Below, one piece after another: positions 8,864 through 15,831 of a stretch of DNA of 33,914 nucleotides. The DNA lies in contig JAJZOL010000026.1 of the NCBI GenBank assembly GCA_021811565.1, positions 1 through 33,914 of the forward strand. Direction: 5' to 3'. Numbering within the stretch: the first letter of the stretch is position 1; every line of letters starts with the position of its first letter. Position numbers and translations under genes: made by a program. The notes under the pieces are model-generated. The model was not told where the DNA came from. It searched no databases and saw only the letters and a list, made by a program, of their open reading frames with translations. The stretch comes from a bacterium (GTDB lineage Bacteria > Armatimonadota > Chthonomonadetes > Chthonomonadales > CAJBBX01).

Positions 8864-9694
8864 TTAGTTTTGCTTGTCATTCTTAATTATCTCTTCAAAC
8901 ATCGCTTTTAAAAACTTTGTGTTGCCGTAATGACTCGGCTTATACGCTGTGATGGATGTGGCGATCAATGTGTTGCCTAGACTGAAATCACCAATCATAT
9001 CCAATAATTTATGTCTGCAACATTCCGAGGGCAATAGTTCAGATGACGAGTAATGGTCGGGATATACGACCAGAGTGTTTCCAAAATTGCCGCCTAATCC
9101 CAATCCCGCCGCATGCAAAGCCTCCACCTCTTCAATGAAGCCGAAGGTTCTGGCGGGTGCGATCTCCTTGACGTAATCCGTGGTACCATGTAAATAATCC
9201 GATATTTGCATCCCGATTAGAGGGTGCGGAAAGTCAATAATGCATGTTAATCGCATCCCATCGGTAGGAATGGCGCAATATACTGAATCATTATATTTAC
9301 GTGCGATAGGTTCGTGCAATGTGCGTGTGGGAATGACATTCCCCGATGCCCGGAGCAACGGCTTTAACGCTTTCACCCATTCCGCCGCCCCTCCGTCAAG
9401 GATAGGCATCTCGCTCCCGTCCATATGGATATCCGCATTGCGCACGTTTAACGCGAACAGTGCCGATAGTAGATGCTCGACCATATCGATTCGAACGTCA
9501 ACCACTCCCAAGGATGTGCAACGTCGCGCATCCACGACGAAGTCAACCGAAGCGGGAATAATCCTATCTTTTACAAGGAACCGGATCCCCGCGTTCTCAT
9601 CACCCGGGGTTATTAGAACCGCGTTCTCCTTGCCGGAATGAATGCCGATACCGGATATCCTTGTCGTCCCTGTTAATTCCATGCAAAACGGCAT
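8864..9694 (-). CDS. lpxC: UDP-3-O-acyl-N-acetylglucosamine deacetylase
   Basis: Zinc enzyme for the committed step of lipid A synthesis. Counting from the chosen start, the zinc ligands are H74 (MVEHLLSAL), H228 and D232 (CRHKLLDMIGDFSLG); HMDGSEMPILDG and GIGIHSG are also family blocks. The track begins at a TTG (9724) inside lpxD; the ATG at 9694, five bases after the lpxD stop, is more likely, giving 276 aa. Another ATG 12 bases further in is possible. There is no C-terminal FabZ fusion. The lpxD-lpxC junction suggests translational coupling. Confidence 0.95.
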   Translation of the reverse strand: MPFCMELTGTTRISGIGIHSGKENAVLITPGDENAGIRFLVKDRIIPASVDFVVDARRCTSLGVVDVRIDMVEHLLSALFALNVRNADIHMDGSEMPILDGGAAEWVKALKPLLRASGNVIPTRTLHEPIARKYNDSVYCAIPTDGMRLTCIIDFPHPLIGMQISDYLHGTTDYVKEIAPARTFGFIEEVEALHAAGLGLGGNFGNTLVVYPDHYSSSELLPSECCRHKLLDMIGDFSLGNTLIATSITAYKPSHYGNTKFLKAMFEEIIKNDKQN

Positions 9695-9698
9695 GCGT

Positions 9699-10778
9699 TT
9701 ACGCTTCTCCCTGTTGGTTCTCAATCCGTTGTTGCAATTCCGATATCTGCTTTTCCAACGACTTGACGCGTTTTAGAAGCTCCGGCAAATTTTCATAAGC
9801 CGCTTCCTGGCGTAAACGTTGCCGATGAGGACGCGCAGGGTAACCGGAAACCACCGATTGAGGCGGAATGTTGCCGAATACGCCGGCTTGCGCCATTACG
9901 ACGGCTCCGTCACCTATTTGAATATGGTCTTTTAAACCGGTCTGTCCGCCGAGAATTACCCCTTGCCCCAACTGCACGCTTCCCGCAAGCCCTGTTTGAG
10001 CGACGATTATGCAATTCGGTCCGATCTTGCAATTATGACCCACCTGCACCAAATTATCGATCTTCGTGCCGTTTCCAACCACAGTCATTCCGGTTTTCGC
10101 TCGGTCCACGGTCGTATTGCATCCGATCTCCACGTCGTCCCCAATGGTCACTCCGCCAATTTGCGGGATTTTTCGATGCTTGTCATCAATAAACATGTAT
10201 CCGAAACCATCGGCGCCTATCACCGCACCGCTATGCAATATCACACGTTTGCCAATGTGAATTCCATGATAAACGGTGACATTGGGATAAAACATGCAAC
10301 CCTCGTTTATTGTACTGCCATAACCGATGAAACAGTTCGCCATGATAACGGAGCCGGATTTTATCACCACATCGTCCTCAATCACCACGTTCGGACCGAT
10401 ACTGACGTCAATGTCAATTCGGGCGGTGGGGGATATCAAAGCGGATGGATGAACCCCAGCCGGGTTGCGAGGGGTGTCCGCGAAAAGCTCGATTATTGAA
10501 ATGAATGCTCTGCGAGGAGACGTCACCCGAATCATAGCTTTGTCCGTATCGGGTGTATTCAACGGCGCCACAATTGCCGATGCGTTCGAATTAATCGCCT
10601 GCCTTAAAAATCGATCGTTCTCCGCAAATACGATGTCACCCTCTACGGCATCCTCCACATCCGAGACGCCTGTGATAAGGCTGTCGTCGCTGCCGGATAT
10701 TTCGCCCGATATTATGCGGGCGATCTCCGAAAGGCGATAATGGCGAGGTTCCGATTTGATACTTTCCTTTGAATTCAT
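9699..10778 (-). CDS. lpxD: UDP-3-O-(3-hydroxyacyl)glucosamine N-acyltransferase
   Basis: Third step of lipid A synthesis: adds the amide-linked hydroxyacyl chain. The 359-aa protein has the expected N-terminal uridine-binding region (about residues 10-105), a long hexapeptide-repeat beta-helix (about 110-315) with VQVGHNCKIGPN carrying the presumed catalytic histidine near residue 248, and a C-terminal helix (LLKRVKSLEKQISELQQRIE) that would form a coiled coil in the trimer. GYPARPHR near the end is typical. It lies 106 bp after the second Skp-like gene. The ribosome site is weak. Confidence 0.95.
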   Translation of the reverse strand: MNSKESIKSEPRHYRLSEIARIISGEISGSDDSLITGVSDVEDAVEGDIVFAENDRFLRQAINSNASAIVAPLNTPDTDKAMIRVTSPRRAFISIIELFADTPRNPAGVHPSALISPTARIDIDVSIGPNVVIEDDVVIKSGSVIMANCFIGYGSTINEGCMFYPNVTVYHGIHIGKRVILHSGAVIGADGFGYMFIDDKHRKIPQIGGVTIGDDVEIGCNTTVDRAKTGMTVVGNGTKIDNLVQVGHNCKIGPNCIIVAQTGLAGSVQLGQGVILGGQTGLKDHIQIGDGAVVMAQAGVFGNIPPQSVVSGYPARPHRQRLRQEAAYENLPELLKRVKSLEKQISELQQRIENQQGEA

Positions 10779-10884
10779 TGATTGTCACTTTCGTGAGGTA
10801 ACCGCATAGACAAGTTATGGGGTTACCATCACTCTTCTCACGATTGATGAAACGCATCACATCGTATTTGGCAATCGCCTCTTC

Positions 10885-12114
10885 TTAACGTTTCATCATG
10901 GGTTGAAATTCCCGCGTCAATAGTTGTTGGAAAAGCTTGGTTTCGTCCGTCTCTCCTGGCCTCCACTGATAGCTCACCGTCCAGTTGCGTTTTAAAGCGA
11001 TCTGACTTATTCTCCCCATGATATCGGAACGAATGGATTGAAGCAGTCGGTTCCGCTGAGCCTTTATCGCGTCCATTTCATTTCGCACCGTATTGGCATA
11101 TTGCTGAGAAGGCGCGGAACGAAATGTCGGTAATTTGGGAAGTGGGAAATGGGCTTTCATTTCCGGAATGGATGTCTCATTTCGCTCGGATTGACCATTT
11201 CCGGATAGGGTGTTTAGGTTATCCTGGATATCCTGCTTGTAGCGGTTTAGCCGGCTATCGGTTTCCGTTCGCAATTTCACTTCGCGTTGCATGACGCTCT
11301 TATTCATATTTTTGTAAACCTGATCCTTGTAAAGCTGTAATGTGTGAGCGTATTTCGCCTCAATGTCAGCCATTTTGGCATTCATCTCCTTCACAAGCGC
11401 GGCGATATTCTGGTTTGCGTCGGCAAGTTGAATTCGCGCGTTGTCCTGGAGAGGGCCTGTATATGTCCGAATATAGCTCTCATAACCGATCGCCCGAAGC
11501 TGATAAACTCTGATTTTCGATTCATAGGACTGCATTACCAAGGCTGAGTCTTGGTTTTGGAGTGCGTTCAGTTTATTCATTTCCATGGCGATTTCGCCAA
11601 GAGCCTTTTGGTTTTCCGTTTTGCGCCATTGGTCAAGGATTCGGTTGTTTTGCATGTTGATCCTATTACGCATACTCTCAATTCGATTGAACGCAGGCTG
11701 AAGCACATCACTTTTTATCGGGTTTTTATTGCTCGGGTTAATCTCGTCTTTCAGAGGCTGAGAAGGTGCGTACCTCTCAGTTATCCGCAGGGATTTCATT
11801 CCCAACGGGTTTCGGAAAGAGGGTGGCGTTGCTAAAATACGATCCATTTGAAAGATATTCGTCCAAGATGGATGAAGGGTGATCAGACGATGGATATCCA
11901 CGAAAACCACTTTCGTGGCTGGCTTCTCGGTGTGTTTGCCGCAACCTCCCCCGGCAATAACCAAGCAACATACGAAAGCGGTTAAAGCTCCGGAAAGGAG
12001 ACGGCGTTTTGCATCTTTGGCTTCGCATGACGAGTTCAAAGAGAACAATATACTGTTCCGGGGATTTCGATCGCTTCTTGGGGTGTCGTCGCCAAGCGTA
12101 TGCGAGTATCCCAT
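10885..12114 (-). CDS. Large Skp/OmpH-like periplasmic or lipid-anchored protein
   Basis: A 409-aa protein that I read as a diverged, enlarged relative of the Skp/OmpH chaperone encoded just upstream. After a charged N-terminus there is a hydrophobic segment (LLSGALTAFVCCLVIAGGGC, about residues 39-58) whose Cys could be a lipoprotein site, although GGGC is a poor lipobox. Next comes KVVFVDIHRLITLHP, which resembles the Skp opening 'VDxxRI', and then about 250 residues of Gln/Asn/Lys/Arg-rich predicted coiled coil (NRINMQNNRILDQWRK..., ALVKEMNAKMADIEAKYAHTLQ). The tail (RSDIMGRISQIALKRNWTVSY) mimics the Skp end 'IAKEKGYTVV'. GAGGG six bases upstream supports the ATG. The position between ompH and lpxD supports an envelope role. 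The exact family is not certain. Confidence 0.6.
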   Translation of the reverse strand: MGYSHTLGDDTPRSDRNPRNSILFSLNSSCEAKDAKRRLLSGALTAFVCCLVIAGGGCGKHTEKPATKVVFVDIHRLITLHPSWTNIFQMDRILATPPSFRNPLGMKSLRITERYAPSQPLKDEINPSNKNPIKSDVLQPAFNRIESMRNRINMQNNRILDQWRKTENQKALGEIAMEMNKLNALQNQDSALVMQSYESKIRVYQLRAIGYESYIRTYTGPLQDNARIQLADANQNIAALVKEMNAKMADIEAKYAHTLQLYKDQVYKNMNKSVMQREVKLRTETDSRLNRYKQDIQDNLNTLSGNGQSERNETSIPEMKAHFPLPKLPTFRSAPSQQYANTVRNEMDAIKAQRNRLLQSIRSDIMGRISQIALKRNWTVSYQWRPGETDETKLFQQLLTREFQPMMKR

Positions 12115-12153
12115 CTTTTACCCTCTCGCTCGATTCTTTCGGTATCACACGGA

Positions 12154-12187
12154 ACCGCATCGGGAAAAACAATCATCCCGATGCGGT
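12154..12187. other. Strong intercistronic hairpin
   Basis: ACCGCATCGGGA and TCCCGATGCGGT form a perfect 12-bp stem around a 10-base loop, 40 bases upstream of the second Skp-like gene. On the minus strand it is not followed by a T-run, so it is not a standard terminator. It may be an attenuator or an RNA-stability/processing element. Confidence 0.6.
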
Positions 12188-12223
12188 GTGCATGAACATT
12201 AAGCCATATAAACCCTTATCGCC

Positions 12224-12237
12224 CAATCAATTGATTG
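12224..12237. promoter_or_regulatory. Perfect 14-bp palindrome
   Basis: CAATCAATTGATTG reads the same on both strands. It lies in the 173-bp gap between the two Skp-like genes, upstream of the 12-bp hairpin. It could be an operator for a local promoter; no convincing -35/-10 pair was found around it. Confidence 0.35.
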
Positions 12238-12287
12238 TATTCAATCTCACCCGTATTACGTTGCATTTTCGGGCGAAACCCTTCGAA

Positions 12288-12938
12288 CTATTTGTTGAGA
12301 ATAGCCAGCACCTGGTCAGTAATATCCACTCCCGAATAGAGCACCACTTGATTGTTGAAGACGATGGTTATCCCTTTGTCCTTTGCAACCTGAGCGACCG
12401 CAGCGCGAATATTCTTCACCAGCAAATCAGAGTTCTGATTATCGAAATTCGTGAGATCAGCCTTCATCTGATCCTGCATGCTGTTGTACTGATCCGACGC
12501 CTTGGCTATCGCCGCCTCGAGCGTGGCGAGTTGGGCTTTATCCGCGTCGGTTAGTTCGCTCTCCTTCTTCTGTCTCAGCGCTACCAACTGATTGTTTAGT
12601 TGCTGAGCCTTGTCCATCAGCTGCTTCAGCGTCGCCTTATCCGCATCGGTTTGATTAGGACCTTTTTCCTCAATCGCGTCGATTTGCTTTTGTTCGTCTT
12701 CGGTGAGAAGAGGCATGTTCTGTCTGCGAGCCAGCCTGCCTTGCCATTTGGCTTGGAGTTGCTGGAATTGCGTTTCCAAAACAGCCTTCAATTTGTAATT
12801 ATCATTTATCTTCTGGACATCCACCGTGGCGAATGTGATCTGCTTCTCGCTCGCTCCTGAAGCCCGCAAGGCAAAGGCGAGGCATACAACCATTGTGGAC
12901 AAAACCAGCACTCTCCACCATGTTGGTGACTGGGACAT
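12288..12938 (-). CDS. skp: Skp/OmpH family periplasmic chaperone
   Basis: A 216-aa exported protein of the OmpH (PF03938) family, which holds unfolded outer-membrane proteins for the BAM complex. A signal peptide is clear (VLVLSTMVVCLAFALRASGASE). The mature part opens with FATVDVQKINDNYKLKAVLETQFQQLQ, has a long helical tentacle region rich in Gln/Lys/Glu/Ala, and ends with the typical beta segment VAKDKGITIVFNNQVVLYSGVDITDQVL. GGAG seven bases before the ATG supports the start. It lies 62 bp after bamA, the usual neighbour. It is slightly longer than E. coli Skp (161 aa). Confidence 0.92.
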   Translation of the reverse strand: MSQSPTWWRVLVLSTMVVCLAFALRASGASEKQITFATVDVQKINDNYKLKAVLETQFQQLQAKWQGRLARRQNMPLLTEDEQKQIDAIEEKGPNQTDADKATLKQLMDKAQQLNNQLVALRQKKESELTDADKAQLATLEAAIAKASDQYNSMQDQMKADLTNFDNQNSDLLVKNIRAAVAQVAKDKGITIVFNNQVVLYSGVDITDQVLAILNK

Positions 12939-13000
12939 TTTAAACTCCTCTCAAATCTTTTCGATACACATTATAGCATTGAGTCGCGGATTTCAACAAG

Positions 13001-15106
13001 TTAGAACACCTGACCAATACTGAAGTGAGTTCTGGCTCCTTCGCGACCGAAACCTTCGTCTATGCGTATCGGTCCGATGGGTGTGATGACGCGCAAACCA
13101 AAACCAACTCCGAGAGACGGGCTGAAACCCGCATGCTGGGTGAAACCCGAAAAACTCACATTTTCGTAATTTCCCCCCCACGCATCTCCAACGTCCGTGA
13201 AGAGAACGCCGGTCAGGCTTTTTTCAATTGGCTGTCGAAATTCGACCGATCCAAGAAACATATTTCTGCCCCAGAACCGATCCTCCTGATACCCTCTCAG
13301 GCTTTCCGCGCCACCCACGAAGAACTGTTCTGAAAACGGCATTCGACCTGTGGATGTCCCGAGTAAAAATCTGAAAGCGAATACTTGGCGCAATTGGTTG
13401 GGGTTGGTTCTCCTGCCTTGCAACGAGATGAATCTCCGAAGGTCGATAATCAACTTTGTGTAATTCATTGGACCATACACTCCGTTTGGAGTGGCGCCGT
13501 TCAGCAGTGTGATGGGTCTCATGTCGGCGTGCCCAACGTCAATCTCCACGGTCTCATATCCGCCAGCGGCAGGATTTTGAATGAAATCCCGGGTGTCGTG
13601 GGATACCCGACCGGTCACGACCGCGATAGGCCCGTTCTGCAAAATGGACGCATCGTTTGCATCAAGGTCCAAGGCGGGTACGCTCACGTTGTCGTAACGA
13701 ACACCCAAATATCCCCGCATCGTGGAATTCAAAGGTCTGCCTAAGGTGATTTGTCCTCCCACGTGGGTTTCATAATAATCCGTGCTCGTACCAGCCAGGT
13801 TTGAACTGGTCAAACTTCCGATGGAGGTTCCAAAACGGTAAACGGCTTTGTCATATAAATCCACGGACAAGGAGGTATGTTTTTTATCCAACCAGGGTTG
13901 AGTGAATCCCAACTCATAACTGTTCTGGTTAGCGATACCGCCGGTTTGAGCGCGAAGATTGACTTGTTCGCCGGTTCCAAGGAAGTTTGTGTCTCCTACA
14001 TCCGCAAAATAGATGAGTTGTTGCTGACTGCTGTAACCAAGACCTAATGCCAAGGAACCCGTATGCTTCTCCTGAATGTTCAAAGTGATTTCCACGCTTC
14101 CCGGAGCGGGGTAGGCGAAAGCCGGCTCCACGCTGTCGAAAAGACCTGTGTTGTAGATCGCAGTAAGATCCTTGCGCAGTTGAAGCACGTTGTAGTATGA
14201 TCCCTGCTTTAACTGCATCTCTCGTAACACAACCCAGGGGCGGGTCTTCTTCAATCCGTGAATGGTTATCTTGGTGACTTTACCCACGATAATAGGGATA
14301 TCCAGAATACCGTTCGTGATTCCCAGTCCGTCAGGGTTCACAACAGCTTGGTATCCTTTTTTCTCGTAGGCTTGCTGAATGGCCTCTACGTCACTGCGCA
14401 ATGTGTTGATGTTAAGGACTTGGCCCTCCTGGGTCTTCATCAACGCTTTGATGGTTGCGGCGGGTATTGGTCCCGTGCCTGTCAAATTGATTCCTTGCAC
14501 CATGTCGTTTTCATCAACGGTGATGGTTACATCAGCTTCGTTGCCAACGACATTTGCCGTGATAACGACCCCTTGAGCGGGGTTATCCGGATGATGCGAA
14601 CCAAAGTTACCTGTTTGAAGTAACCGTTGCTGGGCGTCGTTTATGCTTTGTTGCGTCAGCGGCTGCCCAACGCTCAAGCCGCTCGCAAGAATGATTGCGC
14701 TACTGTTTATGTTCTTATTGCCTACCACCGTGATAGACTTGATGATAGGGTTCAAAGGCGCCAATGGCGTTGTGGGCGCAGTTGGTGTCCCGGGCGTGAC
14801 TGAAGGTGTTGCAGGGGTGGTATTTGGCGTGGCAGGCTCCGTCGGTTTTGTTGGCGCAGTAGGGGAGGTGGACGGTTTGACTGGCGCCGTAGGAGAGGTG
14901 GATGGTTTGCCTGGTTTCGGGGTAGGAGTTGGCGGGGTGACGGGATTGGTGGTCGGGCTCGTCGGTTTGGTCGGCGTGGCGGGACTTGACGGTTGGGATG
15001 TTGGCTTTGTCTGCTGGGCGTAAGCCTGTTGCATGGGAAGACCCAGCATGCAAAACAGCATCATGGATAGGATTGTAGTTACGACCTTATAGTCTTGAAT
15101 TTTCAC
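13001..15106 (-). CDS. bamA: Outer-membrane protein assembly factor BamA (Omp85)
   Basis: Central beta-barrel that inserts outer-membrane proteins. It has a GTG start with GGGAG about eight bases upstream. The signal peptide (residues 1-30) ends at QQAYA. A Pro/Thr-rich linker of nearly 90 residues follows (33-120). Three POTRA-like modules then follow at about 121-197, 201-275 and 276-347 (IIKSITVVGNKNINSSAI..., MVQGINLTGTG..., VTKITIHGLKKTRPWVVLREM). The C-terminal barrel (348-701) has GGAESLRGYQEDRFWG, the conserved lid-loop region with RGY, and ends in Phe (FSIGQVF), the usual BAM signal. Proteobacterial BamA has five POTRAs and no such linker, so this version is short at the periplasmic end. 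It lies between the sigma-factor gene and skp. Confidence 0.95.
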   Translation of the reverse strand: MKIQDYKVVTTILSMMLFCMLGLPMQQAYAQQTKPTSQPSSPATPTKPTSPTTNPVTPPTPTPKPGKPSTSPTAPVKPSTSPTAPTKPTEPATPNTTPATPSVTPGTPTAPTTPLAPLNPIIKSITVVGNKNINSSAIILASGLSVGQPLTQQSINDAQQRLLQTGNFGSHHPDNPAQGVVITANVVGNEADVTITVDENDMVQGINLTGTGPIPAATIKALMKTQEGQVLNINTLRSDVEAIQQAYEKKGYQAVVNPDGLGITNGILDIPIIVGKVTKITIHGLKKTRPWVVLREMQLKQGSYYNVLQLRKDLTAIYNTGLFDSVEPAFAYPAPGSVEITLNIQEKHTGSLALGLGYSSQQQLIYFADVGDTNFLGTGEQVNLRAQTGGIANQNSYELGFTQPWLDKKHTSLSVDLYDKAVYRFGTSIGSLTSSNLAGTSTDYYETHVGGQITLGRPLNSTMRGYLGVRYDNVSVPALDLDANDASILQNGPIAVVTGRVSHDTRDFIQNPAAGGYETVEIDVGHADMRPITLLNGATPNGVYGPMNYTKLIIDLRRFISLQGRRTNPNQLRQVFAFRFLLGTSTGRMPFSEQFFVGGAESLRGYQEDRFWGRNMFLGSVEFRQPIEKSLTGVLFTDVGDAWGGNYENVSFSGFTQHAGFSPSLGVGFGLRVITPIGPIRIDEGFGREGARTHFSIGQVF
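14855..14914. repeat. Two 30-bp tandem units in the bamA linker
   Basis: Two imperfect 30-base units encode the repeated decapeptide SPTAPVKPST / SPTAPTKPTE-like segment of the BamA Pro/Thr linker. The flanking linker is lower-order PT/PTxP repeat, suggesting growth by slippage. Confidence 0.7.
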
Positions 15107-15149
15107 TAGGACACTCCCTTGCGAGTGAGTTCTCTATCATCGACGTACC

Positions 15150-15818
15150 TTATTGGTCTTTGTAATAAGGCTCGAGTTTGCGCCTGAGCATAGCCCGAGC
15201 ACGGGAAAGGCGCGTCTTTACATTTTCAATTGTGAGGTGGGTCACTTCAACGATTTCATTGTAGGACAACCCTTCCACCTCGCGTAAAATCACAACTTCA
15301 CGATACTCCGCGGGAAGGGAGTTCACCGCCGCGAGGATCTGCTGCTTGAGTTCCTTTTCCTCCGCGATGACATGGGGCGCCTTGGAAATATCGGGGATCT
15401 CCTTGGAAGAGAAACCCTCATCATCGCTCCATTCATCCGGTTGGTCCAAAGACTCCAACTTGATCGTATGTATTCTGCTTCGTTGTCGCAGGCGGTTGCG
15501 GCATTGATTGATAGCAATCTGATATAGCCATGTGTATACTTTGGACTCGCCTCGAAACTCATTGAAATGACGATAGGCGTTGATAAAGGTGTCTTGCGTT
15601 AAATCCGCCGCCTCATCGTAATCCCCTATTATCCGATAGATCACATTGAATATTTTCTTTTCATATGTGGCCACCAGCGAATCAAAAGTGGTGTGGCTAT
15701 CTTTGCCGCCCGACGTTTGATCCCTCATCGGCCGGTCCTCATCGCGTTGATCCTCCGAAGTGAGTTCGTTCGTCATTAGTAGGACATAACTTTTTCCACT
15801 GATGTTTAGCGTGTTCAC
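15150..15818 (-). CDS. ECF (sigma-70 family) RNA polymerase sigma factor
   Basis: A 222-aa group IV sigma factor of the RpoE/SigW type. Region 2 is clear: DYDEAADLTQDTFINAYRHFNEFRGESKVYTWLYQIAINQCRNRLR. Region 4 has the helix-turn-helix LPAEYREVVILREVEGLSYNEIVEVTHLTIENVKTRLSRAR. The linker between them is acidic. The start is either a GTG at 15818, 13 bases after the tamB stop, or the ATG at 15776 (MTNELTS); neither has a strong ribosome site. No anti-sigma or zinc-finger gene is next to it; the downstream gene is bamA. Its place within an envelope-assembly operon suggests that it responds to or controls envelope stress, which is an inference. ECF sigma factors commonly autoregulate. Confidence 0.93.
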   Translation of the reverse strand: MNTLNISGKSYVLLMTNELTSEDQRDEDRPMRDQTSGGKDSHTTFDSLVATYEKKIFNVIYRIIGDYDEAADLTQDTFINAYRHFNEFRGESKVYTWLYQIAINQCRNRLRQRSRIHTIKLESLDQPDEWSDDEGFSSKEIPDISKAPHVIAEEKELKQQILAAVNSLPAEYREVVILREVEGLSYNEIVEVTHLTIENVKTRLSRARAMLRRKLEPYYKDQ

Positions 15819-15831
15819 CGCTGGTTATATC

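Noticed and set aside
14855-14914. Possible CRISPR-like repeat spacing
   Set aside because: Only two contiguous 30-bp units with no spacers, in frame in bamA; a coding tandem repeat. No CRISPR array was seen anywhere in the window.
14643-15023. Gly/Val-rich 126-aa plus-strand ORF
   Set aside because: Reverse reading of the Pro/Thr linker repeats of bamA.
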